This document shows, in pieces, positions 1-6,476 of a DNA stretch of 7,606 nt (within the stretch, counting starts at the first letter, position 1; every line of letters starts with the position of its first letter). The position numbers were made by a program, and so were the translations under genes. The notes under the pieces are model-generated. The model made no database searches and was not told the DNA's origin. It was given only the letters and a program-made list of their open reading frames with translations. Location: positions 1 through 7,606 of the forward strand of contig CANTHI010000175.1 in assembly GCA_947653505.1 (NCBI GenBank), given 5' to 3'. The DNA is from an uncultured Eubacterium sp. GTDB taxonomy: Bacteria; Bacillota_A; Clostridia; Lachnospirales; Lachnospiraceae.

Positions 1-4
1 GGAA

Positions 5-86
5 GCAGAATACCTAGAGCTTCTTACATTCTGGAAAAGTCACAGGCAGACAGGCTAACGCCTCCCATCCGGCGTCCGGACAGCCA
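5..86 (-). repeat. Left copy of a structured dispersed repeat, inverted relative to 7524-7606
   Basis: Read on the minus strand, this stretch matches 7524-7606 of the plus strand. The 32-base end core (5-36) agrees at 30 of 32 positions. A second conserved block (about 61-86) shares the 12-mer GGACGCCGGATG. The roughly 30 bases between the blocks are less conserved but nearly equal in length (29 versus 30). Two hairpins can be drawn: TCCGG/CCGGA with a 3-base loop (68-80), and an 8-bp stem with a 12-base loop (6-33). The copy starts just past the rarA stop codon and points away from it. No transposase is present, so the class (REP-like element, IS remnant or other) is unknown. Confidence 0.75.
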
Positions 87-99
87 AAATGCAACACTT

Positions 100-1428
100 T
101 TATGTAAATTGTCCAGCATCCGCCTTTTTCCATGCGCGGATACGTTCCAGACGCTCCTTCAGCCCGGCCTCCATCCCCTCTCCCGCCGGCTGGTAGTATT
201 GTGTTCCAGCAAGGGAATCCGGCAGACACTGCATGGAAGTCAGCTTTTCCTGCGTGTCGTGGGCATACTGGTAGCCACTGCCATACGAAAGATCCTTCAT
301 CAGCTTTGTCGGCGCGTTGCGGATCACAAGCGGCACAGGCTCTGACAGCTGTTCCAGCGCATCCTTTTTCGCGTGCTCATAGGCCATATACAGGGCATTG
401 GATTTCGGCGCCAGAGACAGATAAACGACTGCCTGCGTCAGATGCACGCTGCACTCCGGCATTCCGATAAAGTGACATGCCTGAAAAGCCGCGACTGCCG
501 TCTGCAGCGCCTGCGGATCTGCCAGACCGACATCCTCACTCGCAAACCGGATGATCCGCCTTGCCACATACAGCGGATCTTCCCCTGCCTCCAGCATCCG
601 TGCCAGCCAGTATACAGCTGCATCCGGATCGGAATTGCGCATCGATTTATGAAGCGCCGAGATCAGATTGTAATGCTCTTCCCCTTTTTTATCGTATAGC
701 AACGACTTTTTGGAAATGCACTGCGCCAGTGTCTCTTCGGATACAGTGATCGTACTGCCGTCCGTGTCTCCATTTAACACAACCATTTCCAGTGTGGATA
801 ACGCCGTACGCGCATCGCCGTTTGCAAATTCCGCAATCGCCTGGCACATCCCAGGCGGCAGCTTCACCTGTATATTTCCAAAACCGTGCGGAGATTTTAA
901 CGCGCGCTCCAGCAAAGATGTCAGCTCCTGTGTCCCAAGCGCCTGCAGGACAAATACCTTGCAGCGGGACAAAAGCGCGCTGTTTACTTCAAACGAAGGA
1001 TTTTCTGTCGTTGCCCCGATTAAAATAATGCTGCCTTTTTCCACAAACGGAAGAAACGCATCCTGCTGCGCCTTATTAAAACGGTGAATCTCATCGACAA
1101 ATACGATCGTCTTTTCTCCGTATCTGCGGTTATTTTCCGCCTGCTGCATGACCGTGCGGATTTCCTTAATACCGCTTGTTACCGCTGAAAAATCAATAAA
1201 TACAGCTTTTGTATGGTTAGCGATAATTCTGGCCAGCGTGGTCTTTCCGACCCCCGGCGGCCCCCAGAAAATCATCGATGAAATCTGGTCAGACTCAATC
1301 AGACGGCGCAGCACCTTTCCTTTCCCCAGAAGATGTGTCTGCCCTGCGTATTCCTGCAGGTTTTGCGGCCGCAGCCTTGCCGCCAGTGGCTGCGGCAGAC
1401 TGTGGTCAAATAATGTCATCTGTTCCAA
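100..1428 (-). CDS. rarA: Replication-associated recombination protein A (RarA/MgsA), AAA+ ATPase
   Basis: Full-length 442-residue member of the RarA/MgsA/WRNIP1 family, cytosolic ATPases related to clamp-loader subunits that act at stalled replication forks. Visible in order: N-terminal PLAARLRP (14-21), Walker A GPPGVGKT (56-63), Walker B VFVDEIHRF (109-117) with D112 and E113, sensor-1 region GATTENPSF (138-146) followed by arginine-finger-type SR (154-155), and sensor-2 GDAR (204-207). The C-terminal oligomerisation half carries the family-typical AGEDPLYVARR (281-291) and FASEDVGLADP (295-305). The start is TTG at 1428: an AGGGAGGA ribosome binding site lies 8 bases before it, while the next ATG (1419) is 17 bases away, which is too far. 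It lies 42 bases after psd on the same strand with no terminator seen, so cotranscription is possible though the function is unrelated. Identity is secure; start is likely. Confidence 0.96.
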   Translation of the reverse strand: MEQMTLFDHSLPQPLAARLRPQNLQEYAGQTHLLGKGKVLRRLIESDQISSMIFWGPPGVGKTTLARIIANHTKAVFIDFSAVTSGIKEIRTVMQQAENNRRYGEKTIVFVDEIHRFNKAQQDAFLPFVEKGSIILIGATTENPSFEVNSALLSRCKVFVLQALGTQELTSLLERALKSPHGFGNIQVKLPPGMCQAIAEFANGDARTALSTLEMVVLNGDTDGSTITVSEETLAQCISKKSLLYDKKGEEHYNLISALHKSMRNSDPDAAVYWLARMLEAGEDPLYVARRIIRFASEDVGLADPQALQTAVAAFQACHFIGMPECSVHLTQAVVYLSLAPKSNALYMAYEHAKKDALEQLSEPVPLVIRNAPTKLMKDLSYGSGYQYAHDTQEKLTSMQCLPDSLAGTQYYQPAGEGMEAGLKERLERIRAWKKADAGQFT

Positions 1429-1432
1429 AACG

Positions 1433-1448
1433 ATGTCCTCCCTGACAT
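1433..1448 (-). promoter_or_regulatory. Small hairpin holding the rarA ribosome binding site
   Basis: On the minus strand ATGTC and GACAT form a 5-bp stem around the loop AGGGAG, which contains most of the rarA Shine-Dalgarno sequence. The TTG start follows 5 bases later. It could dampen or tune translation of rarA relative to psd. The stem is short and may be chance. Confidence 0.3.
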
Positions 1449-1470
1449 AAATCCCATGAACGGTTGCGAT

Positions 1471-2355
1471 TTAAGAGCCGTATACCCTGCGCTTTGCGCC
1501 TACATGCTCTCCCAGCCTTACCTTTGTCTCCACGCCGCTTTTCGAATGGCGCAGAATATCCCCATCCGGCACTACCTGCCCTGCCTGCGTCAGAATGACC
1601 ACCGTAGAGCCTCCGAATGCAAAATTGCCTTTTTCCTCTCCCCGGTGCACGATCCGCCCGGACGGACGGTTTTCAATCTGCCCTACAAACATCGCCCCGA
1701 CTTCCATCTGAACGATCGTTCCAAAATGGGCGGATTTTAACAGGCAGTACTCCCTTTTATTTTCCTTATAAATCGGATATACCTCATTTGCCGCCGGATT
1801 TACCGTATGCAGCACGCCCGGTATCCGGTAGTGCCCTGATGTCATACCATCATCCACATAAATATACCGGTGGCAGTCATCCACACACAGCCGGAATACC
1901 CATGCAAACCCTCCGGCAAACCGGCTGGCGAGCCTGCTGTTTTTTAACAGCCTCTGTACGGTATATGTCGTATGTTTAATCGAAAACGTGCAGGACGCGT
2001 CGATTTTATAGACACTCAGCCTGCTGTCACACGGACTGATAAATGCCTCCGGCTCCATTTGTATATCGCGTGCCCCTTCCGCCAGCTTTCTTTTAAAAAA
2101 ATCCTGAAAGGAACGGTACGCCACAAGCTCATAATCCTCCATCGGAATCGAATGATGGTGGATAAACAACGGGATCCAGAATGCCGAAGCCCTCGAATCC
2201 AGATACGCCGCTCCCAGCCTTGAGACACGCGGTGATAATAGCGGCTTTAAAAGCATACGTCCGGCCCTGCAGCCATACAATCCTTCCAGCAGGCAGTCCT
2301 GCATGGAATGCTCCTTTTCTATCTTTCCTTTCCGGTCTGCTGTCAAATGCATCAT
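1471..2355 (-). CDS. psd: Phosphatidylserine decarboxylase (pyruvoyl enzyme)
   Basis: Converts phosphatidylserine to phosphatidylethanolamine at the membrane, the step after PssA, whose gene is directly upstream. The 294-residue protein shows the family landmarks: FFKRKL (86-91), SPCD with the catalytic aspartate D110, DDCHRY with H162, PGVLHTVNP with H183, and FGGST (247-251). The proenzyme should cleave itself between G249 and S250 to give a long beta chain and a short alpha chain (about 45 residues) carrying the pyruvoyl group. The FGGST form, rather than LGST, is usual in the clostridial branch as I recall it. Two ATG codons stand in tandem (2355 and 2352). The AAGGAG ribosome binding site is 4 bases from the first and 7 from the second, so initiation may be at 2352. 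The start is 30 bases after the pssA stop. Confidence 0.95.
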   Translation of the reverse strand: MMHLTADRKGKIEKEHSMQDCLLEGLYGCRAGRMLLKPLLSPRVSRLGAAYLDSRASAFWIPLFIHHHSIPMEDYELVAYRSFQDFFKRKLAEGARDIQMEPEAFISPCDSRLSVYKIDASCTFSIKHTTYTVQRLLKNSRLASRFAGGFAWVFRLCVDDCHRYIYVDDGMTSGHYRIPGVLHTVNPAANEVYPIYKENKREYCLLKSAHFGTIVQMEVGAMFVGQIENRPSGRIVHRGEEKGNFAFGGSTVVILTQAGQVVPDGDILRHSKSGVETKVRLGEHVGAKRRVYGS

Positions 2356-2385
2356 CCCACTCCTTCCTTTTCTGCGGATTTCCGG

Positions 2386-3063
2386 TTATCTGAGTAAAGA
2401 CACCGGAAACCTTGTATGATGGATAAATACCCACCAGCTGCGCCCGATCACGACCAGTATCACGACCGCAAGCGCCACTACGCCCACCAGCAGCACTACC
2501 TCCATAACGGTAGGCTTGCGCAGCTTAAAATCCACAATAAACAACGCGCCTACCGCCATCACCAGCACATGCATCAGTGCCAGAAATACCCGCCGGCCCG
2601 GCAGCAGCGGCGAAAGCACATACAATAACGGCAGGGCAATCGCCATTGATGTAATCGGCAGCCCGTGATAATATTTCTTATCCGCGTCTGTCTGCTCCTG
2701 CCGCTTTTCCTCAATCACATTAAAATGCGCCAGACGCACCAGCCCTGCCAGTCCATACAGTACGAGTATCATCATACTGTATATATGTTTCATTCCGCTT
2801 TTATAGCAGATCACCATCGGCAGTATGCCAAAGCAGACCATATCACAAAGTGAATCAATCTGAATGCCAAATTTCTTTTCGTCTTCCGTACGGTCTTTTT
2901 TCGTGCGCGCAATCTTCCCGTCAAACATATCACACAGACCGGAACATGCCAGGCAAAAAATGGCCCACGGCAGATGCATCGATATTGCACAAAAAATCCC
3001 TATTCCAGCCGATGCAAAGCTGATATAAGTCAGTATTACAGTATAATCCCAAACACCCAGCAT
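2386..3063 (-). CDS. pssA: CDP-diacylglycerol-serine O-phosphatidyltransferase
   Basis: Membrane enzyme of the CDP-alcohol phosphotransferase family. It joins serine to CDP-diacylglycerol, giving phosphatidylserine and CMP. The signature is clear: D45-xx-D48-G49-xx-A52-R53, then G66-xxx-D70-xxx-D74, which binds the divalent metals. The R53-G66 gap is 12 residues rather than the 8 of the textbook motif. Hydrophobic segments follow at about 7-29, 31-43, 76-88, 95-112, 137-155, 158-177 and 187-208. The serine-specific assignment rests on overall resemblance to clostridial PssA and on psd being next. The start chosen is ATG at 3063, giving 225 residues. An upstream in-frame ATG (3165) would overlap the previous gene by 92 bases and add a non-membrane leader, whereas ATG 3063 has AGGAGAG 6 bases ahead. 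That site overlaps the TAG stop of the preceding gene, suggesting translational coupling. Confidence 0.93.
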   Translation of the reverse strand: MLGVWDYTVILTYISFASAGIGIFCAISMHLPWAIFCLACSGLCDMFDGKIARTKKDRTEDEKKFGIQIDSLCDMVCFGILPMVICYKSGMKHIYSMMILVLYGLAGLVRLAHFNVIEEKRQEQTDADKKYYHGLPITSMAIALPLLYVLSPLLPGRRVFLALMHVLVMAVGALFIVDFKLRKPTVMEVVLLVGVVALAVVILVVIGRSWWVFIHHTRFPVSLLR

Positions 3064-3073
3064 GTAAGCTCTC

Positions 3074-4135
3074 CTATTCTTCTGTATCCAGCCTGCGGCA
3101 TCCGCGCGGCAGACCGCGTTCCCGCATCGTATAATAAAGCTGTGCCACGATCGTAAACAGCGCACTGATCAAAAGCTGGCTGTAATAGCCCAGTCCGCGT
3201 GAAAGTACCATCGCAGGCAGCGTCACGGACGCAAACACAGTCGTAAATATTTTTAAAAACAACGATTCACTGATTCCCATTCCGCCCGGAAGCGGCAGCA
3301 TATCCACAGAAACAGAAATAACCGCCTGCAGGAGTATGACATCCCACACCGGAGTCCCTTCCAGCCGGAAGGCACGGTAAACCGTCCAGGTCACGGCAAA
3401 CAGCGCCAGACGCTGGATAAATGTAATCAAAATCACAGATACAATGACCATTTTATGCTCTTTTAAATAAGCTGCCGTCTCCCGGTAGACCTGCATCGAA
3501 GCCCGGAATTTTTCCCTGCGCGCCGGTTTTTTTGACAGCAGACGCAGCTTTTCCAGCCAGTCCATACCTGTTAAAATGATCTTTTCTGCCAGCACCGGAT
3601 GAAACACCAGTACCGTCATAAAGCTGACGCAAAAGACGTTTAATAAAAGTCCCAGATAGTAAACCGGCAGAATCCGCTCCAGATAACGGTGTAAAAATCC
3701 CTGTCCAAACAGCAGAATCCCGACGCCGATTACGACCAGCACCAGCTTGTATGTAATCGTAACGATCATTAAAATCACGGTTGCAACCGGTACCGGTATC
3801 TTTTCCTTATTCATATAATAAATCTGCATCGGCTGCCCGCCAGTCGCCGATGGCGTAATACAGCTGAAAAAAAATCCTACCGAAGAAAACAGAAAGCAAA
3901 TCCTTTTTCTAAGATAAATCCGGAACGAACGCATCATATACCAGATGATGATCGATTCTCCCCAGATAAAAAACAAAACCAGAGCTACACCCGGCAGCAG
4001 CCAGCAGATATCCGCCTGCCGGATTGCCGCCATCATGGCTGTAAGATCTTCCCCGTGAAACACACCGTAAATAGTCAGCGCAAAAACAACAAACAGAAAC
4101 ACAATATTTCCAATTGCCTTCTTTTTACTCTGCAT
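3074..4135 (-). CDS. Flippase-like domain membrane protein (LPG synthase TM / YbhN family)
   Basis: Polytopic membrane protein of 353 residues matching the lysylphosphatidylglycerol-synthase transmembrane family (the flippase part of MprF, YbhN, AglD2), without the C-terminal aminoacyltransferase domain of MprF. Both family signatures are visible: PSATGGQP at 95-102 followed by a YYMNKEK stretch, and PLPGGMGISE at 281-290. Hydrophobic segments occur at about 9-25, 43-67, 80-95, 116-144, 157-178, 228-255, 266-280 and 305-335. A charged cytoplasmic stretch spans about 184-227. Members are thought to move lipids or lipid-linked molecules across the bilayer, but the substrate here is unknown. Its position between a PAP2 phosphatase and pssA/psd points to a phospholipid substrate. 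The start ATG has AAGGAAG 5 bases ahead and lies inside the 3' end of the PAP2 gene, an 11-base overlap indicating coupled translation. Confidence 0.88.
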   Translation of the reverse strand: MQSKKKAIGNIVFLFVVFALTIYGVFHGEDLTAMMAAIRQADICWLLPGVALVLFFIWGESIIIWYMMRSFRIYLRKRICFLFSSVGFFFSCITPSATGGQPMQIYYMNKEKIPVPVATVILMIVTITYKLVLVVIGVGILLFGQGFLHRYLERILPVYYLGLLLNVFCVSFMTVLVFHPVLAEKIILTGMDWLEKLRLLSKKPARREKFRASMQVYRETAAYLKEHKMVIVSVILITFIQRLALFAVTWTVYRAFRLEGTPVWDVILLQAVISVSVDMLPLPGGMGISESLFLKIFTTVFASVTLPAMVLSRGLGYYSQLLISALFTIVAQLYYTMRERGLPRGCRRLDTEE

Positions 4136-4823
4136 CCCATCTTCCTTTCGTAAAAATCCTATGATTAATCAGATCCAGTACTTTTTCATAACTCTGATAA
4201 ATAACCGGCTTTCTGGCAATCCGGTAGCAAAACTCTGCCAGCAGAACTCCCCCGGCGACATCGATCAGTACATGCTGCTTTGTCGTCAGCGTCGAAATGC
4301 AGACCAGAACCGCCATCAGACAGGAAGCACCCCGGTACCACTTTGGAATCTGCGCCCTGCCCCTGATCCCGATATAGCAAAACCAGCTGACCAGACAATG
4401 AATCGACGGAAACAGATTATCCGCCGCATCGATCTGATACACGAGCAGCATCACCTGATTCCAGAATCCGTCCGGCCCGATATCCGGTCTTGTATTCGTC
4501 GTCGGAAACGCCAGAAAAAAACCAAAACAGACAAGTCTGGAGAGAAAATCCGCCGCAAAAAACCGGCACATCTCTTCCTTCTCCTGTCCCGCTATTATCA
4601 CATAATTTACCACCCAAAACAGATAACACCCTATATAAATTACCGCAGACGGAGGCCAGAATGGAATCAGCCTGTCTAACGGTCCTTCTATGTCGTAATG
4701 CTCCCACTCCCCCGCAATCATTCTCGCACCGGCATATACCAGCATGTTAAATGTAAATGCAAATATCAGCGGTATTACACGGTCTTTCGGAATCACTGCG
4801 GTCATGCTACGTTTTTTTCGCAT
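4125..4823 (-). CDS. PAP2-superfamily membrane phosphatase (inositol-phosphorylceramide-synthase-like)
   Basis: Integral membrane protein of 232 residues with the phosphatidic acid phosphatase type 2 fold. It has RP at 112-113 (FPTTNTRP), PSIH at 139-142 and a third motif STLTTKQHVLID with H184 and D188. H142 and H184 are the expected nucleophile and general acid. The usual lysine of the first motif (KxxxxxxRP) is absent, as in the aureobasidin/IPC-synthase-like branch (PAP2_3). It may hydrolyse a lipid phosphate such as phosphatidate or undecaprenyl diphosphate, or transfer a headgroup; the sequence does not decide. Hydrophobic segments lie at about 17-36, 57-78, 93-107, 139-153, 166-180 and 186-200. 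The start is ATG at 4823, preceded by AGGAG at 7-base spacing; an upstream in-frame ATG (4862) lacks such a site. It is the first gene of the lipid operon, 47 bases after the predicted transcription start. Confidence 0.85.
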   Translation of the reverse strand: MRKKRSMTAVIPKDRVIPLIFAFTFNMLVYAGARMIAGEWEHYDIEGPLDRLIPFWPPSAVIYIGCYLFWVVNYVIIAGQEKEEMCRFFAADFLSRLVCFGFFLAFPTTNTRPDIGPDGFWNQVMLLVYQIDAADNLFPSIHCLVSWFCYIGIRGRAQIPKWYRGASCLMAVLVCISTLTTKQHVLIDVAGGVLLAEFCYRIARKPVIYQSYEKVLDLINHRIFTKGRWDAE

Positions 4824-4876
4824 ATCACTCTCCTGTCTTTCTTTATGATTTGATACAACCACACACTCTGCATTTT

Positions 4877-4905
4877 AGTATAACAAGGCTTTTTCAATCC
4901 CTCAA
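4877..4905 (-). promoter_or_regulatory. Sigma-A-type promoter of the PAP2-flippase-pssA-psd operon
   Basis: On the minus strand: -35 TTGAGG (4900-4905), a 17-base spacer and -10 TATACT (4877-4882), with a TG extended -10 motif one base ahead. Transcription would start near 4870, leaving a leader of about 47 bases. Spacing and -10 are close to consensus. Confidence 0.7.
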
Positions 4906-4917
4906 GTGTTTTTTATG

Positions 4918-4946
4918 TATCTTAAGCATATCTTAAGAAATTTAAG
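4918..4946 (-). promoter_or_regulatory. CTTAAG direct-repeat box upstream of the lipid-operon promoter
   Basis: The 9-mer TATCTTAAG occurs at 4918-4926 and again at 4929-4937, a period of exactly 11 bp. A third, weaker half-site TTTAAG lies at 4941-4946. CTTAAG-N5-CTTAAG is the geometry used by OmpR/PhoB-family response regulators and resembles the PmrA box of enterobacteria. The box ends 12 bases before the -35 of the minus-strand promoter, a position suited to activation. No regulator gene lies in the window. Confidence 0.5.
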
Positions 4947-4968
4947 ACAATATTTATCAATCTTACAA

Positions 4969-4983
4969 TTCTGTCAGACAGAA
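4969..4983. promoter_or_regulatory. Perfect 15-bp palindrome in the divergent control region
   Basis: TTCTGTC-A-GACAGAA is a perfect 7-1-7 inverted repeat. It lies 16 bases upstream of the -35 of the amr promoter and about 60 bases upstream of the lipid-operon -35. A one-base centre suits a dimeric DNA-binding protein better than an RNA hairpin, and no T-tract follows on either strand. The regulator is unknown. Confidence 0.4.
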
Positions 4984-4999
4984 CAAATAAAAAAACACC

Positions 5000-5028
5000 T
5001 TCCATAAATGCCCGGGGCATGTTATATT
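5000..5028 (+). promoter_or_regulatory. Probable promoter of the amrB-amrA-amrS operon
   Basis: The -10 TATATT (5023-5028) carries a TG extended -10 motif (5020-5021). The -35 position 17 bases upstream (TTCCAT, 5000-5005) is a poor match, as expected when an extended -10 compensates. Transcription would start near 5035, about 30 bases before the amrB start codon. A palindrome fills the spacer. Confidence 0.5.
5004..5025. promoter_or_regulatory. Operator-like palindrome within the amr promoter spacer
   Basis: ATGCCC (5008-5013) and GGGCAT (5015-5020) form a perfect inverted repeat around one G. Flanking ATAA (5004-5007) and TTAT (5022-5025) extend it with a single unpaired G. It sits between the presumed -35 and -10, where a bound repressor would block RNA polymerase. 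The binding protein is not identifiable from this window. Confidence 0.5.
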
Positions 5029-5064
5029 TAACCCAGTATATGTGACAAAAAAGGAGGACCTGCA

Positions 5065-5892
5065 ATGGGAATACAGGCAGCATTTATGCTCCCGCATCCG
5101 CCGCTGATCGTACCGGAAATCGGCAGGGGCGGGGAGAAACAAATTCAGAAAACAACAGATGCATACCAGCATTGTGCGAAAAGCATTGCTTTCCTGCAGC
5201 CGGAGACAATTCTGGTCATTTCACCGCACCAGACGATGTACGCAGACTATTTCCATATCTCACCAGGCAAAGCTGCAGAAGGAGACTTTGGCGCGTTTCG
5301 TGCCGGACAGGTCAGATTTCATGCCTCTTATGATACCGGATTTGTAACAGAGCTTTGCAGCCAGGCCGCCAGCAGACATCTGCCTGCCGGGATCGAAGGA
5401 GAACTTGACAGACGTCTGGACCACGGTACGATGGTGCCGCTTTACTTTGTCAATCAGCATTGGAAAGACTACAGACTGGTCCGCATTGGCCTGTCCGGCC
5501 TGCCGCTTCAGCGTCATTTTGAGCTGGGCCGGTGTATCGCTAAGACAGTGGAAGCGCTTGACAGGAAGACTGTGCTGATCGCCAGCGGAGACCTTTCACA
5601 CCGCTTAAAGGCAGATGGCCCGTACGGTTTCCAGAAAGAAGGACCGGAATATGACAGGCGCATCATGGATGTAATGGGAAACGCTGATTTTTCAAAGCTG
5701 CTTCAGTTTCCGGAGGAGTTTTGCAGGAAAGCCGGAGAATGCGGCCACCGTTCCTTTACGATTCTGGCAGGAGCGCTGGAAGGGCTTAAGGTACATGCAC
5801 AACGCTTATCATACGAAGGGCCGTTTGGAGTCGGATACGGGATTTGCGCTTATCAGGTCAGTTACAATGAGAAAGGAAGGACAATGCCATGA
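5065..5892 (+). CDS. amrB: AmmeMemoRadiSam system protein B (MEMO / LigB-like)
   Basis: A 275-residue cytosolic protein of the MEMO family, related to the LigB catalytic subunit of class III extradiol dioxygenases. Candidate metal-site histidines are in family-typical settings: H11 in [11 protein letters not shown]55 in [13 protein letters not shown]120 in [10 protein letters not shown] and H179 in ASGDLSHRL. The ECGHRS segment (225-230) recalls the cysteine-containing metal site described for human MEMO1. Whether this branch oxidises, hydrolyses or only binds metal is not known. The start is firm: AAGGAGG at 5051-5057 lies 7 bases ahead of the ATG, and the protein opens directly into its conserved first motif. 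Its TGA stop overlaps the amrA start (ATGA), so it is translationally coupled to amrA and belongs to the amrB-amrA-amrS operon. Family call is confident, function is not. Confidence 0.92.
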   Translation: MGIQAAFMLPHPPLIVPEIGRGGEKQIQKTTDAYQHCAKSIAFLQPETILVISPHQTMYADYFHISPGKAAEGDFGAFRAGQVRFHASYDTGFVTELCSQAASRHLPAGIEGELDRRLDHGTMVPLYFVNQHWKDYRLVRIGLSGLPLQRHFELGRCIAKTVEALDRKTVLIASGDLSHRLKADGPYGFQKEGPEYDRRIMDVMGNADFSKLLQFPEEFCRKAGECGHRSFTILAGALEGLKVHAQRLSYEGPFGVGYGICAYQVSYNEKGRTMP

Positions 5893-6464
5893 CATTTCAA
5901 AAAAAACAGGAAGACGCTTATGTAACGCTGGCACGCCAGACAATCACAGAATACGTCCGCGCAGGCAGACAGCTCCCAGTCCCGCAGGATCTGCCGCCGG
6001 AAATGTATACAGACAGGGCCGGGGTCTTTGTTTCGATTAAAATCCGTGACGGCAAATTTATGGATCATAAAGAGCAGGAAAACGGACAGGCGGTAAGACT
6101 GCGCGGCTGCATCGGGACGATTCAGGCGGTGCAAAATTCACTTGCAGAAGAAATTATTCACAACGCAATCAGTGCGGCGGTAAAGGATCCACGGTTTGAG
6201 CCCATTACTCCGCAAGAGCTGGACATGCTTACAATCAGTGTGGATGTGCTTGGCAAAATGGAACCAGTGAATACGCCAGAACAGCTGGATGTAAAGCGTT
6301 ATGGCGTCGTTGTGACAAAAGGATACCGTCGCGGGCTGCTGCTGCCAAATCTGGAAGGTGTGGATACCGTGGACGACCAGATAGCAATCGCAAAGCAAAA
6401 GGCCGGCATCGGCTGGCAGGAAGAAGTACAGCTGGAACGGTTTGAAGTTGTCCGGCATTTTTAA
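5889..6464 (+). CDS. amrA: AmmeMemoRadiSam system protein A (AMMECR1 domain)
   Basis: A 191-residue single-domain protein of the AMMECR1 family, conserved in bacteria, archaea and eukaryotes. The hallmark motif LRGCIGT is at 71-77, with the near-invariant cysteine C74. The downstream blocks FVSIK (47-51), DPRFEPI (100-106) and [16 protein letters not shown] (145-160) also fit, as does the C-terminal QLERFEVV. No membrane segment or signal peptide is visible. The conserved surface cysteine suggests a catalytic or substrate-carrying residue, but no reaction has been firmly assigned to the family that I know of. It starts inside the amrB stop codon (4-base overlap) with an AAGGAAGGA ribosome binding site in the end of amrB, and amrS begins 12 bases after its stop. 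In some organisms proteins A and B are fused, which supports a joint function. Confidence 0.94.
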   Translation: MTFQKKQEDAYVTLARQTITEYVRAGRQLPVPQDLPPEMYTDRAGVFVSIKIRDGKFMDHKEQENGQAVRLRGCIGTIQAVQNSLAEEIIHNAISAAVKDPRFEPITPQELDMLTISVDVLGKMEPVNTPEQLDVKRYGVVVTKGYRRGLLLPNLEGVDTVDDQIAIAKQKAGIGWQEEVQLERFEVVRHF

Positions 6465-6476
6465 GAGGTAGATACT

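Noticed and set aside
3064..3165. N-terminal extension of PssA starting at 3165.
   Set aside because: It overlaps the flippase gene heavily. The internal ATG at 3063 has a well-placed ribosome binding site and begins at the usual PssA N terminus.
4161..4679. 172-codon frame antisense to the PAP2 gene.
   Set aside because: Arg/Gln/Pro-rich composition typical of the complement of a membrane-protein gene, with no motifs.
4969..5000. Terminator reading of the TTCTGTC/GACAGAA palindrome next to an A/T-rich stretch.
   Set aside because: The loop would be only one base (or the stem shorter), and the T-run on the minus strand precedes the palindrome rather than following it.
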